From the NCBI GenBank assembly GCA_002748155.1, contig PDRO01000005.1, positions 124,001-188,000 on the forward strand: DNA of 64,000 nucleotides. Reading direction: 5' to 3'. Origin of the DNA: Actinomycetales bacterium. GTDB taxonomy: Bacteria; Actinomycetota; Actinomycetes; Actinomycetales; Dermatophilaceae. Made by a program: the position numbers and the translations under genes. Position 1 is the first letter of the stretch; the number at the start of each line of letters is the position of its first letter. The notes under the pieces are model-generated. The model made no database searches. It saw only the letters and a list, made by a program, of their open reading frames with translations, and was not told the DNA's origin. This document shows positions 1 to 8,717 of this stretch, piece by piece.

Positions 1-1612
1 GGCCCTCGGCCAGGTAGTCGAACTCCCGGGGTGTAGCACCCTCCATTGCACCGACAATGGAGTATTCCGGGGAACGCTCCCCGAAGTAGATCCGAGGCTC
101 GTATTTCCCCAACGTATCGCTGGTCGGGATGTCGGACTCGATATAGACCGGACGCCCGTCCGACTGCCGGTTACCGTATGCCGTGATCAGCCCGTAACCA
201 TGGGTGAACACCGTGTGATCGTTGAGCCAGTTACGTTGACTGGCATCGATGCCGGCGAGATCGACCTCACGGGCAGACACGATGACGTCGCTGTCGACCC
301 CGTCAACGTCGTACCGGTCCACGTCGAGGGTGTTAGCGATCGCGTAGTACGGGCGAGCAGCTTTGTCCTGCTTGAAGGTCTCGGCCACGATGTTCGGGTC
401 GATGATCCGGATCCCGGGGATGGCGTCAGCGGTGGCTCGCAGGTTCTCGGGTTTCGCGTCGGTAGTCGCGGCATACTCCGTACGTTCGACCCGGTCGAGC
501 CCGTATGCCTTGCGCGTCGCGTCGATATTCCGCTGGATGTACTCGGCCTCCAGGCTCTTCTCGCTCGGCCCGACCCGCAAACTCTGGATGAGCGCCGGAA
601 AGATCGCCCCGACCACGACCGACGTGACCACGAGCAAGGCGGTCCCGATGACCGGTAGGCGCCATGATCGGGTCCAAATGACCGACAGGAACATCCCGGC
701 ACACATGATCGAGGCGACCGCGAGGATCGACTTGGCCGGCAGCACGGCATTGGCGTCGGTGTACTGCACACCGGTCATCAGGTCGGATGTCGACAAGGAC
801 AATGCGTATCGTTCGAGCCAGTACGCCGCAGCCCGTAGTAAGACCAACACAGCCAAGAGAATCGACAGATGCAGCAGGGCTGCCCGGGTCGTGTCGCGCC
901 CGCGGTTGGCCAACTGCAGCCCCCCGTAGACGTAGTGGGCGAACGCGGCCACGGCAGCCGCGAGCAGGATAGCCATCGTGAGGTAGCTGACGACGAAACT
1001 CAACCACGGCAAGGTGAAGACGAAAAACCCTATGTCGGTGCCGAATTGCGGGTCGTCGACACCGAAAGGCTGGGCGTTGCGCCACAGCAAGTAGGACTCC
1101 CATTGTTGCGAGGCACCGATCCCGGACACTAGGCCGACGACGAGCGGGACGACGGTGGTGACCAGCCGACGCACCGGCTCCAGAGCCTCGCGATACCGGT
1201 CCAGGGCGTCCTGCTGCGGCGTGGACGGGGCGTAGATGGGCCGCATCCGGTGACCCAGGTACAGGCTCGACCATACGAGCGCCCCGGCGATCGCTCCACC
1301 GACGACACCGAGCAACACCTGCGCCGATATCTGGGTGACGAAGACCGACCGACGGTCAACAGAGTCGAACCAGAGCACTTCGGTCCACAGTTGGGCCACG
1401 ATCGAGACAACGATGGCGACGGCGCCGAGGATGAACACGGTCGTGCCCAGTGGGCTGCGTTTCCCGGTCGGCTTGGGCCGCATCCACGGACCTGGGACGC
1501 CAGCACCCCGGCCATCGCCGCTACCCCCATCGCCGCTACCCCCACCAGCGGGTCCGCCTCCGCCTGGGTTGCCTTGGTCGCCGGCACCGAATGACCATTT
1601 GCTGTCGCTCAC
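1..1612 (-). CDS. UPF0182 family membrane protein (partial, C-terminus off window)
   Basis: The gene reads leftwards from a GTG at 1612 and runs off the left edge, so 537 codons are visible. The product starts MSDSKWSFGAG, then has a Gly/Pro-rich cytoplasmic-looking stretch of about 40 residues. Several hydrophobic helices follow (the first near residues 50-75, then a cluster to about residue 330), then a soluble part containing GLDRVERTEY and YGLITAYGNR. This matches the UPF0182/COG1615 family of large actinobacterial membrane proteins, which usually exceed 900 residues and have no settled function. The start is set by the family-like N-terminus; no good Shine-Dalgarno is visible. Its neighbour is the YlbL-type protease, as in many actinobacteria. 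The family call is firm; the role is unknown. Confidence 0.88.
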   Translation of the reverse strand, partial: MSDSKWSFGAGDQGNPGGGGPAGGGSGDGGSGDGRGAGVPGPWMRPKPTGKRSPLGTTVFILGAVAIVVSIVAQLWTEVLWFDSVDRRSVFVTQISAQVLLGVVGGAIAGALVWSSLYLGHRMRPIYAPSTPQQDALDRYREALEPVRRLVTTVVPLVVGLVSGIGASQQWESYLLWRNAQPFGVDDPQFGTDIGFFVFTLPWLSFVVSYLTMAILLAAAVAAFAHYVYGGLQLANRGRDTTRAALLHLSILLAVLVLLRAAAYWLERYALSLSTSDLMTGVQYTDANAVLPAKSILAVASIMCAGMFLSVIWTRSWRLPVIGTALLVVTSVVVGAIFPALIQSLRVGPSEKSLEAEYIQRNIDATRKAYGLDRVERTEYAATTDAKPENLRATADAIPGIRIIDPNIVAETFKQDKAARPYYAIANTLDVDRYDVDGVDSDVIVSAREVDLAGIDASQRNWLNDHTVFTHGYGLITAYGNRQSDGRPVYIESDIPTSDTLGKYEPRIYFGERSPEYSIVGAMEGATPREFDYLAEG

Positions 1613-1646
1613 CCGGCCAATCTACAGACGGAACGTAGCCGAATCA

Positions 1647-1680
1647 CACCCAAGTGGGCAGTCGGTGACGTCACTGGGTG
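1647..1680. promoter_or_regulatory. Hairpin enclosing a 10-bp palindrome upstream of the UPF0182 gene
   Basis: CACCCAAGTG (1647-1656) and CACTGGGTG (1672-1680) can pair with one bulged base, and the palindrome GTGACGTCAC lies at 1665-1674 inside. The element sits in the 177-bp gap between the end of the YlbL-type gene and the start of the UPF0182 gene. It could be an operator or a weak terminator. There is no T-tract, which argues against a simple intrinsic terminator. Confidence 0.3.
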
Positions 1681-1789
1681 CCTATTCCCTCCCGGCCTGA
1701 CGCCGAGACTCGTCAAGCATCCGCACGAGTGTCCGGTAGGTGCTGTCCAGACGCTCCCCGAGTATTCACGACGGATCCGGCTATCCCAG

Positions 1790-2959
1790 TTACCCCTGTT
1801 GGCTCGGATGGCCCTCCGTCGCGGTGCATCGGGGCAGGTCGACGCCGCGCCCGCCGGCGATCTCGGTAACCGCATGGCGAGCCTCCTCGAAACTCGCGAC
1901 CGGCACGACGGCGAGGCCGTCGGGCTCACGCCCGACGACCTCGGCACAGTTGTCGGCCGGGGCCAAGAAATAGGCTGCCCCTGCCCGTTGCGCACCCACG
2001 AGCTTCTGGGCGATCCCACCGATGGGCCCGACTTCGCCCGATTGGCTGATCGTCCCGGTGCCGGCGATGCGCTGGCCACCGGTCAACGCTCCTTCCGTGA
2101 GTCTGTCGTAGACCCCGAGGGAGAACATCAGGCCGGCTGAGGAACCACCGACGTTGTCGGCATCGATGGTCACCGGGAACGGCAGCTCGTAGTCGACGCC
2201 GAGGACGATCCCGAGAACCGTCCGGCCGTCGTCCGCCGAGCGGGTCATCGGGTGCAACGCCACCTGCTGCCCATCCCGCTCGACCACGACTTCGATCGGT
2301 ACCCCCGCAGCAGTCTGTTCGATCCGCTCGCGCAGCACTCGATGGTCGTCGACCGGTCTGCCGGCCACGCTCACGAGAACGTCACCGGCTTGCAGGGCAT
2401 CCCCGGACGCCCCCTCGGCCACCCTGGTCACCGTGACGATCTCGGGCACCTCGCGACCGAGCGCGCGCAGCGCGACGACGACCGAAGTCTGCTGCGACGT
2501 CGCCATCTGGACCCGGTTGAACTCGTCCACCTCTTCGCGTGTGACCTGCGGTGGGTAGATCTGCTCGTAGTCGTAGACGTCGGATTCCGGATCCAACCAA
2601 GCGGCGACCACGTCGACCACAGTCACCGACCGTCCCGGGCCGCCTCGCAGAAGCACAGTCGTGAAGTCCAACTGCCCCGTCGTTGGATAGGTCGGCGCCT
2701 GCTCGATCTGAATGCGCAGTCGATCCTCGCCGTCGACGGTCTCGGTGCCCAGGACGTCGACGGCTGGCCCCGGCTCGAAGATCACATACGGAATCGCCAC
2801 GGTGTTGGCGGCCGCGCCGAGCCCGAACGCGACCACCATGCCGGTGAACCAGCGCCACCGGGAGCGGTCCCGCCACCAGGGCGGACCCGTCTCGGAGCCC
2901 TCCTGCGGCAACTGCGCCTCCGGCTCGTGGGACGCCGGGGACCTCGATGGGGTCGTCAT
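1790..2959 (-). CDS. YlbL-type PDZ/Lon-like (S16) membrane-anchored protease
   Basis: This 389-residue protein has a cytoplasmic N-terminus, one transmembrane helix near residues 37-58, and a PDZ domain around residues 165-235 (AGDVLVSVAGRPVDD). A Lon-type S16 serine protease domain follows. The nucleophile region reads GGSSAGLMFSLG and the catalytic lysine is probably the one in GGIAQKLVGA, giving the Ser-Lys dyad of Lon proteases. The architecture and length match the YlbL family, thought to act on proteins at the outer face of the membrane; the substrate here is unknown. The ATG at 2959 fits the family N-terminus. It is flanked by the UPF0182 gene downstream and the SDR gene 31 nt upstream on the same strand, so one transcript is likely. 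Confidence 0.9.
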   Translation of the reverse strand: MTTPSRSPASHEPEAQLPQEGSETGPPWWRDRSRWRWFTGMVVAFGLGAAANTVAIPYVIFEPGPAVDVLGTETVDGEDRLRIQIEQAPTYPTTGQLDFTTVLLRGGPGRSVTVVDVVAAWLDPESDVYDYEQIYPPQVTREEVDEFNRVQMATSQQTSVVVALRALGREVPEIVTVTRVAEGASGDALQAGDVLVSVAGRPVDDHRVLRERIEQTAAGVPIEVVVERDGQQVALHPMTRSADDGRTVLGIVLGVDYELPFPVTIDADNVGGSSAGLMFSLGVYDRLTEGALTGGQRIAGTGTISQSGEVGPIGGIAQKLVGAQRAGAAYFLAPADNCAEVVGREPDGLAVVPVASFEEARHAVTEIAGGRGVDLPRCTATEGHPSQQG

Positions 2960-2990
2960 GATGGCCGGTCACCCACCGGCCCGGCACATC

Positions 2991-4118
2991 TCATCGCCGA
3001 CGGGACCGGCGAACAGCCGCCGCCGTGCCGATCAAGGCCACGGCTGCGCTCGCCGCCCCGAAGGCGGCATCCTTGCGGTCGATCCGGCGAGCTGCAACAG
3101 CACTGCAGCCCCGGATCGTCTCCAAGAGCACGCCCAGACAGGTTTCGTTGTCGTATGCCGCGGTCCAGCCGGCGGCTTCCAGAAGCGCCGGGTCGATCAC
3201 CCACGGGTAGGTGGTCAGTGCCAGCTCACTAGCTGGTGCCGGCAGCAGGCCGACCCGGTGGAGTCGCTGCGCCGTGCCCAGCGCGGTGGCATGCGAGAGC
3301 TGGACCCGTCGCATCGCGGAGAGGCGTTCGACCTGCTCCTGGCTGAGCCACCCGGGGCAACCCACCGCCACGGCCGGGGCTTGGGCCAACGCGGCGAGTG
3401 GGCCGGTCGGTGCCGCGTCCCGACCAGGGCCGAGCTCAAGCCCCGCGCGGACAACCAACGCGACCGACGAGGCCAGGTCGTCCACGTGACAGAACTGCCA
3501 AGCCGGCTCCGCGCCTTTGATCGTCAGCAGTCGCGGGGCCTCGAAATGCCGAGTAACCACCGTGTCGATGCCCGGCCCGACAAGGGCGGCCGGGCGCACG
3601 ACCGTGATCGCCAATCCGGGGAATTGGTTGCGCGCCTGCTCGAGTTGTTCTTCGACGACGAGTAAGTCCCCGAGGACACCATCGCCCGGCTCGGCCCGGC
3701 GAGGTGCGTCCTCGGGCAACGGCAACGGATTGTCGCGCCTGGCACCCAGCACCATCGCGGACGTCACGACGACGAGTCGGGGCACCCCGGCGGCCACGGC
3801 CGCCGTGATGATGGAGTGGGCGGTGCGGGTGACGCGGTCTCGGCGCCGGGAAGGCGGCTCGGCAAGAGTTGTCTGCAGGTCGGCCGAATCGGCGACCCAG
3901 ACAAGTGTGTCCACGCCCGTGAGATACCGGGCCAGCAGCGGGTTATCGCAGGCCGAGAGCCGCCACTGGGCACCCGTAACCTCGCCCCGGGCGGGCGCAA
4001 TAGCCACAGGCGTGGCCCATCGCTGCCGGCGGGCCGTCCCGACGAGCGCGGACAGCACCCGACCTCCGGGCACGCTCGCCGCGTCGGCGACAGCCACTAG
4101 TGGGCCCCGGGAACTCAC
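2991..4118 (-). CDS. NAD-dependent epimerase/dehydratase (atypical SDR) with C-terminal membrane tail
   Basis: The 375-residue product begins VSSRGPLVAVADAA. The GTG at 4118 is preceded by a clear AAGGAGGA, so I prefer it over the longer open frame that starts at 4199. It shows an extended-SDR layout: an N-terminal Rossmann segment, RLVVVTSAMVLG in the middle, and a substrate-domain segment WQFCHVDDLASSVALV typical of the family. The classic YxxxK active site is not obvious, so the fold may be used for binding rather than catalysis. The C-terminus carries a hydrophobic segment (AAFGAASAAVALIGTAAAV) and a basic tail, suggesting tail-anchoring. It is divergent from the zincin-like gene with 64 nt between the starts. 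The substrate is unknown. Confidence 0.75.
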   Translation of the reverse strand: MSSRGPLVAVADAASVPGGRVLSALVGTARRQRWATPVAIAPARGEVTGAQWRLSACDNPLLARYLTGVDTLVWVADSADLQTTLAEPPSRRRDRVTRTAHSIITAAVAAGVPRLVVVTSAMVLGARRDNPLPLPEDAPRRAEPGDGVLGDLLVVEEQLEQARNQFPGLAITVVRPAALVGPGIDTVVTRHFEAPRLLTIKGAEPAWQFCHVDDLASSVALVVRAGLELGPGRDAAPTGPLAALAQAPAVAVGCPGWLSQEQVERLSAMRRVQLSHATALGTAQRLHRVGLLPAPASELALTTYPWVIDPALLEAAGWTAAYDNETCLGVLLETIRGCSAVAARRIDRKDAAFGAASAAVALIGTAAAVRRSRRR

Positions 4119-4182
4119 ACAGTCCTCCTTGTGGTTGTCTGGAGTGCCCATCCTCTCAGGACCGAGCCGCAGGAGCAGCATC

Positions 4183-5688
4183 ATGTCCGACGACACCATC
4201 CCCCCGCCGGGCAGCGACCCCGATCACTCCGACGAGTCCGGCGGCTCGACCGGCATACCGGGGCTCGACGAAGTGCTGCGGATGCTCGGTCTGGGCGACT
4301 CCGGGTCGCCGGTCGACTTGGCGCGTCTGCCCGAACTGCTGCAGCAGATGCTCGGCCCGGATGCGGAGCTGCCACCCGAACTGGCCCAGGCATTCGCTGC
4401 CTTTGCGTCGATGCAGCCCGGCGCATCCGGCGAGTCCCCGGGGTCGCCGGCAGCGTTGATCCGTCAGCAGTTCGAGGCGTTCTTCGGGGCCCAGAGCCCG
4501 CAGAGCCGGTTGGCTTCGTCGACCGATCTTGCCCGCAAGGTCGTCGTCACCCAAGGCGACCGGGTGGTCACAGAAGCCGAGCAGCACGAGGTCGAACAGG
4601 CTGTGTCGGTGGCCCGGCTCTGGCTCGACCCGGTGACTGCCTTCGACTCTCCGGCCGGACCGGCGGTGGCCTGGAGCGCTGCCGAGTGGGTCGAAGCCAC
4701 GATGGCCCGCTGGTATGCCGTCATCGAGCCGGTTTCGGACGGGGTCGCCGCAGCCGGTGCTGAGGTGCTGCGCAGCCAACTCGGCGAGGGTGAGTTGCCC
4801 GAGTTGCCGGGCCTGCCGGGAATGGCCGGTGTGAACCCGAGCGAGCTGGCCGATCAGCTGGCCCCGATGCTGCGCCAACTGTCGACCGGCATGTTCTCCG
4901 CCCAGATCGGGCATGCGGTCGGCACCCTGGCTGGCGATGTGCTCTCTGGCACCGAAGTGGGGTTGGCCGTCGTCGACGAGGGCACGGTCGCCCTGCTGCC
5001 CGCGCAGGTGGCCGAGTTCGGCTCCGGTCTCGAGGTAGAAGCGGGCGAAGTGCGGCTCTATCTGGCGGTCCGGGAGGCGGCCCGGGTCCGCCTCTTCGCC
5101 GAGGTCTCCTGGCTGGCCGCCCAGGTCGAGGCCGCAGTGCGTGACTACGGGCGGCACGTGTCGATCGACACCGACGCCATCGAGGAGGCGATGCGTTCGG
5201 TCGACTTACACGATCTGAGCGCCCTGCAGCAGACCTTCTCCCATGCCGAGCTCTTCGGCCGCAGCCCGGGCCCGGAGCAGCAGGCTGCCCTGACCCGCCT
5301 GGAAGCCACTCTGGCCCTGGTCGAGGGCTGGGTCGATCTGGTGACCGAGCAGGCCGTGGCAACTCACTTGCCACATGCGGCAGCGTTGGCCGAGGCGGTC
5401 AGACGCCGCCGAGCCGGCGGACCGGCACAAAGGGCTTTCGCCGGGCTCGTCGGGCTGGAACTGCGCCCGCGCCGGTTGCGCGAGGCCCGCAACCTGTGGG
5501 CCGCTCTCGAGGATCGCGGCGGAATCGTGCTGCGCGACGGTTCCTGGGCCTATCCCGACCTGGCCCCGACCGCTGCAGATCTCGACGATCCCCTCGACTA
5601 CGTCGAGCGGCGGGTCCACCCACCGGCCCGTGACGAGATGGATGCGGAGCTGGACAAGTTGCTCTCCCAAGATGATTCAGCCGATTGA
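4183..5688 (+). CDS. Zincin_2/DUF2342-type putative zinc-dependent metalloprotease
   Basis: The start ATG at 4183 follows AGGAGCAG and gives a 501-residue protein. The N-terminus is acidic and low-complexity (residues 1-35). The body contains GTLAGDVLSGTEVGLAVVDE and VRLYLAVREAARVRLF, placing it in the actinobacterial Zincin_2 family, also annotated as F420-biosynthesis-associated or putative hydrolase and neighbouring the YlbL gene in many genomes. As I recall, relatives read EAAH at the segment that is EAAR here, so a proposed metal-ligand histidine may be missing. It overlaps the next gene by 17 nt, implying translational coupling. The family is reasonably sure; activity is not. Confidence 0.78.
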   Translation: MSDDTIPPPGSDPDHSDESGGSTGIPGLDEVLRMLGLGDSGSPVDLARLPELLQQMLGPDAELPPELAQAFAAFASMQPGASGESPGSPAALIRQQFEAFFGAQSPQSRLASSTDLARKVVVTQGDRVVTEAEQHEVEQAVSVARLWLDPVTAFDSPAGPAVAWSAAEWVEATMARWYAVIEPVSDGVAAAGAEVLRSQLGEGELPELPGLPGMAGVNPSELADQLAPMLRQLSTGMFSAQIGHAVGTLAGDVLSGTEVGLAVVDEGTVALLPAQVAEFGSGLEVEAGEVRLYLAVREAARVRLFAEVSWLAAQVEAAVRDYGRHVSIDTDAIEEAMRSVDLHDLSALQQTFSHAELFGRSPGPEQQAALTRLEATLALVEGWVDLVTEQAVATHLPHAAALAEAVRRRRAGGPAQRAFAGLVGLELRPRRLREARNLWAALEDRGGIVLRDGSWAYPDLAPTAADLDDPLDYVERRVHPPARDEMDAELDKLLSQDDSAD

Positions 5689-6262
5689 CCGGCCGCTCGT
5701 AGATGCCTTCAGCCACGTACACGACGACGCGTGGCGCCTGCTGCACGACTGGGAGGCACCAGATGCCACTCAGGAGCAGCTGCGTCGCGGCTACCTCGAC
5801 CACTTGCGCGCCGAGCCGACCGGTGTCGCCAAAGCGGGTCCGGCAGCCCACCTGACGGCCAGCGTGCTCGTCTTCGACCCGTCGTTGGAGCGGGTGCTGC
5901 TGACCCACCACCGCAAGGCCGGGGCGTGGCTGCAGCTCGGTGGTCACCTCGAACCCCGGGACGCCAGCGTGTATGCCGCCGCGTGCCGGGAGGTGCGCGA
6001 GGAGGCCGGTCTGGTCGGCCGGGATGCCGTCCACGTGCAGCCTCGGATAGCCCAATTGGACCGGCACGAGCTGGCCGGTGCCTTCGGCCCGTGCCGGGTA
6101 CATCTGGACATCCGGTTTGCCGGGATCGCCCCGACCGGGGCCGACCCGGTGGCCAGCGAGGAGTCGCTGGCGGTGCGCTGGTGGCCGGTGGCCGCCCTCC
6201 CCGAACCGTCGGCAGCCGAGCTCACCAAGCTGATTGCCGCCTGCGAGGACCTGCTCGGCTAA
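5672..6262 (+). CDS. Nudix hydrolase
   Basis: This 196-residue protein starts at an ATG inside the end of the preceding gene (17-nt overlap). The Nudix motif runs GGHLEPRDASVYAAACR followed by EVREEAGLVG around residues 90-115, a common variant with Asp at the usual first Glu region and an intact REVREE metal-binding core. It probably hydrolyses a nucleoside diphosphate linked to another moiety; the substrate cannot be read from sequence. The stop codon overlaps that of the convergent YwiC-like gene by three nt, so there is no room for a terminator between them. Confidence 0.88.
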   Translation: MIQPIDRPLVDAFSHVHDDAWRLLHDWEAPDATQEQLRRGYLDHLRAEPTGVAKAGPAAHLTASVLVFDPSLERVLLTHHRKAGAWLQLGGHLEPRDASVYAAACREVREEAGLVGRDAVHVQPRIAQLDRHELAGAFGPCRVHLDIRFAGIAPTGADPVASEESLAVRWWPVAALPEPSAAELTKLIAACEDLLG

Positions 6263-7020
6263 CCGATCGTCAACAGGGACACGAGCGCAACAGCCACCGT
6301 CGGACCGATCTCCGCAATGCCGATCTGTTTCGGGGAGAGCCGACGTCGCGGCACCCACCAGGCACGCACGGTTAGGGCGACGAAGACCAAGGCCAGCCAC
6401 GGCGCCAACCAGCACAACAGGACTGTCGCCCCTGCATGGACGGCAATACTGGTCCAGTAGAAGTGCACGTCGCCGCGCTTGCGGATCATGGACTTGACGT
6501 AGAAGACGGTGCCCCCGAAGTAGAGCAGTTGACCGAGGGCCAGTAGACCCGCGCGGCGAGCCTGCGCAGCGTCGAGCGCCAACCCGGCGGCCAGCGAGTC
6601 GGCACCAGGTGCGGCATACGCCACGATCGTCATGAGAGCCGAGCCGAGCACGGTGGTCAGACCGGCAAGCAGATCGCGCTCGCGCCGATGGGCCGCCGCC
6701 CACAAGCCGACCCCCAGTGGGAGCACGAAGGCCGGCGCGGCCCAGATCAGCCCGGGCGCCAGCCACGCTGTCAGGGCCCCGAGCACGGCCGCAGCGGCGG
6801 CATACACCTGCACCGGGCGCAGGAACCGGGGTCGGCGGCGGGACTTGAGCCACAGACTTGCCGCGAAGAACGCGAAGTACCCGGTGAACCAGGAGAGCGC
6901 CAGCGGCAGGTGCACCCAATCGAGCCCCCGGGCCAGCGCGCCGAGCAGCAGTGGACTGGCCAGCATCGCCCACGCCCCGTGCTGGTTGGTCACCCAGCCG
7001 GGCGACCGTCGGGCGCTCAC
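6259..7020 (-). CDS. YwiC-like integral membrane protein
   Basis: The 253-residue product opens with GWVTNQHGAWAMLASPLLLG, the characteristic start of YwiC-like family proteins. About seven hydrophobic helices follow, with the conserved segment GTVFYVKSMIRKRGD near residue 175. Function is unknown; a membrane transferase or transporter role has been suggested only by topology. The GTG start at 7020 overlaps the stop of the upstream metallopeptidase gene in a GTGA arrangement, so the two are translationally coupled. Confidence 0.82.
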   Translation of the reverse strand: MSARRSPGWVTNQHGAWAMLASPLLLGALARGLDWVHLPLALSWFTGYFAFFAASLWLKSRRRPRFLRPVQVYAAAAAVLGALTAWLAPGLIWAAPAFVLPLGVGLWAAAHRRERDLLAGLTTVLGSALMTIVAYAAPGADSLAAGLALDAAQARRAGLLALGQLLYFGGTVFYVKSMIRKRGDVHFYWTSIAVHAGATVLLCWLAPWLALVFVALTVRAWWVPRRRLSPKQIGIAEIGPTVAVALVSLLTIG

Positions 7021-7553
7021 TGGTCGCTCAATTCGAGTTTGGCGGCGGCCGAGACTCCTTCGAGGTAACCGCGAGCCCGCTCCAGCCGTGGGTAGCCGGA
7101 CAAGACGGCCCAGAAGTCCGGCCCGTGACCGCCCACCAGCAGGTGGGCCAGCTCGTGCAGCAGGACGTAGTCGAGGACGTAGCCCGGCATCCCGGTCAAG
7201 CGACTGGATATCCGGATCGAGCGATCAGCCGGTGTGCACGAGCCCCAACGCCGGTTCTGGTTGCCGACCCAGCGGACCGACTCGGGGTCGGCCCGGCCGG
7301 CCAGATAGCGCTGCGACAATCGGCGCGCCCGATCGAGCAGATCGAGGTCACTGGGTCGGCGCCGGGCTTCGCCGGCTGCCAGCCGCTCCAGCATGGTGGC
7401 GACCCAGCGCTGCTCGTCGGCCTCACTGAGCCGGTCCGGGATCAGCACCACGGTGCGGTCACCGTCGCGGTAGGCACTGACCGTGCGGCGCCGCCGGGTG
7501 CTGCGGCGCACTTCGACCTGGCTGGCCGATGCAGGTGGCCGATCGCCGGTCAT
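7017..7553 (-). CDS. YgjP/SprT-like M48-type metallopeptidase
   Basis: The start chosen is the ATG at 7553, which overlaps the stop of the crotonase gene as ATGA and gives 178 residues. Near the C-terminus HELAHLLVGGHGPDFW carries the HExxH zinc motif plus a downstream histidine, and NRRWGSCTPADRSIRIS is the other hallmark of the YgjP/WLM-like group. The protein is soluble with no signal peptide. In actinobacteria such genes often sit next to uvrD2 and Zincin_2 genes. The substrate is unknown; a link to DNA-protein crosslink repair is only by analogy to SprT-like proteases. Confidence 0.85.
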   Translation of the reverse strand: MTGDRPPASASQVEVRRSTRRRRTVSAYRDGDRTVVLIPDRLSEADEQRWVATMLERLAAGEARRRPSDLDLLDRARRLSQRYLAGRADPESVRWVGNQNRRWGSCTPADRSIRISSRLTGMPGYVLDYVLLHELAHLLVGGHGPDFWAVLSGYPRLERARGYLEGVSAAAKLELSDQ

Positions 7554-8374
7554 CGGCCGGTGAAGCGCGGCGTCCGGCGCTCGGCCGCCGCCGCGATGCC
7601 CTCGTGGAGATCGTCGGTGGCCAGGGTCACCGCTTGGGCCAACGCCTCCCATTCGATGGCATCCTCGAACGACTGGTGACCGCCGTCGCGCAGCGCCGCG
7701 ACGGTGAGTTTGGTGGCAATCGGGGCCGCCGCGGCGATCCGTTCGGCTGCCGCGACCGCCTCGGCCAGCACATCGGCGGCCGGCAGCGCCCGGGACACCA
7801 ATCCCAGCGACACGGCCTCCTCGCCGGTGACCAGGCGGCCGGTCAACAGCAGATCACGGGCGACTGCGAAGCCGGCGACGTTCGGCAACGACCACGACGT
7901 GGCCATCCCCGGATGCAGACCCAACGACGTGAAGGGCACCCCGAGTTTGGCCTCGGCCGCGGCATACCGCACGTCGCAGGCCAGAGCCAGCGCGAAACCG
8001 GCCCCAATCGCGTGACCGTTGATGGCCGCGATGGTCGGTACCTCGAGGTGTTTGATCGACAACCAGGACCGGTAGAAGGTCAGCATCCGGTGACGCAGCT
8101 CGATGACTTGGGCGTCCCGGTCCTTGACGATCCAGCCCAGGTCACCGCCAGCGCTGAACCCCGCCCCCGCCCCAGTGACGACGACCGCCGCCAGCTCGAG
8201 GTCCTCGCGCAGCCCTTCCACGAGGCGCACCCATGACTCGGTCATCGGATCCGACATGGCGTTGCGCTTGTCGGGTAGATCGAGCACCACGACAGCGATC
8301 CGGCGTCCCGCGTGCTCGCGCGCTGTGACCTGCAAGTCCGTATAGGTGTCCGCCCACCACGATGTCTCACCCAT
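7550..8374 (-). CDS. Crotonase/enoyl-CoA hydratase family protein lacking both catalytic glutamates
   Basis: The 274-residue protein has the crotonase oxyanion-hole segments AGAGFSAGGDLG and INGHAIGAGFALALACDVR. Aligned to rat enoyl-CoA hydratase, the positions of the two acid/base glutamates (the E of GGGCEL and the E of QPEI) are Ala in GAGFAL and Phe in GVPFTS. It should therefore bind an acyl-CoA but is unlikely to be a classical hydratase; isomerase, thioesterase-like or decarboxylase-like chemistry is possible. It is first in a leftward three-gene unit with the YgjP-like and YwiC-like genes, with 4-nt overlaps at both junctions. Confidence 0.85.
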   Translation of the reverse strand: MGETSWWADTYTDLQVTAREHAGRRIAVVVLDLPDKRNAMSDPMTESWVRLVEGLREDLELAAVVVTGAGAGFSAGGDLGWIVKDRDAQVIELRHRMLTFYRSWLSIKHLEVPTIAAINGHAIGAGFALALACDVRYAAAEAKLGVPFTSLGLHPGMATSWSLPNVAGFAVARDLLLTGRLVTGEEAVSLGLVSRALPAADVLAEAVAAAERIAAAAPIATKLTVAALRDGGHQSFEDAIEWEALAQAVTLATDDLHEGIAAAAERRTPRFTGR

Positions 8375-8485
8375 GACGCGAGCCTAGCGAGCCGCGGAGG
8401 TACACGGCGGTGTGGGTGTGCTGGTCTAGTGTGTAACGGAGCCTCCTCCCAGGGGCGGAGTGAAGGACCACTAAGGAGACATCAG

Positions 8486-8650
8486 ATGAGCACGGGCGAG
8501 ACGTACAGTGGCGAGTTCTACTGCGTGAAATGCAAGGCCAAGAAGGAGGCCGAGGGCAACGTCGTCATTTCGGAGAACGGCCGCCGGATGGCCAAGGCCA
8601 AGTGCCCCGACTGCGGCACCAACCTCAACCGCATCCTCGGCAAGGCCTGA
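8486..8650 (+). CDS. Small zinc-ribbon protein (DUF5679-like)
   Basis: A 54-residue protein begins MSTGETYSGEFYCVKCKAKK, preceded by AAGGAGA about 8 nt upstream. It has two CxxC pairs (CVKC and CPDC) about 30 residues apart, a minimal zinc ribbon, and a basic C-terminus. Length and sequence match a small actinobacterial family of unknown function (DUF5679). It is monocistronic in appearance, 111 nt downstream of the divergent crotonase start. Confidence 0.85.
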   Translation: MSTGETYSGEFYCVKCKAKKEAEGNVVISENGRRMAKAKCPDCGTNLNRILGKA

Positions 8651-8717
8651 TCAGTCGGTCTTCGAGGCCTGTGGATGACCGGGCACACCTGCTGATCAGC
8701 TGTGCCAGAGTCACGCC

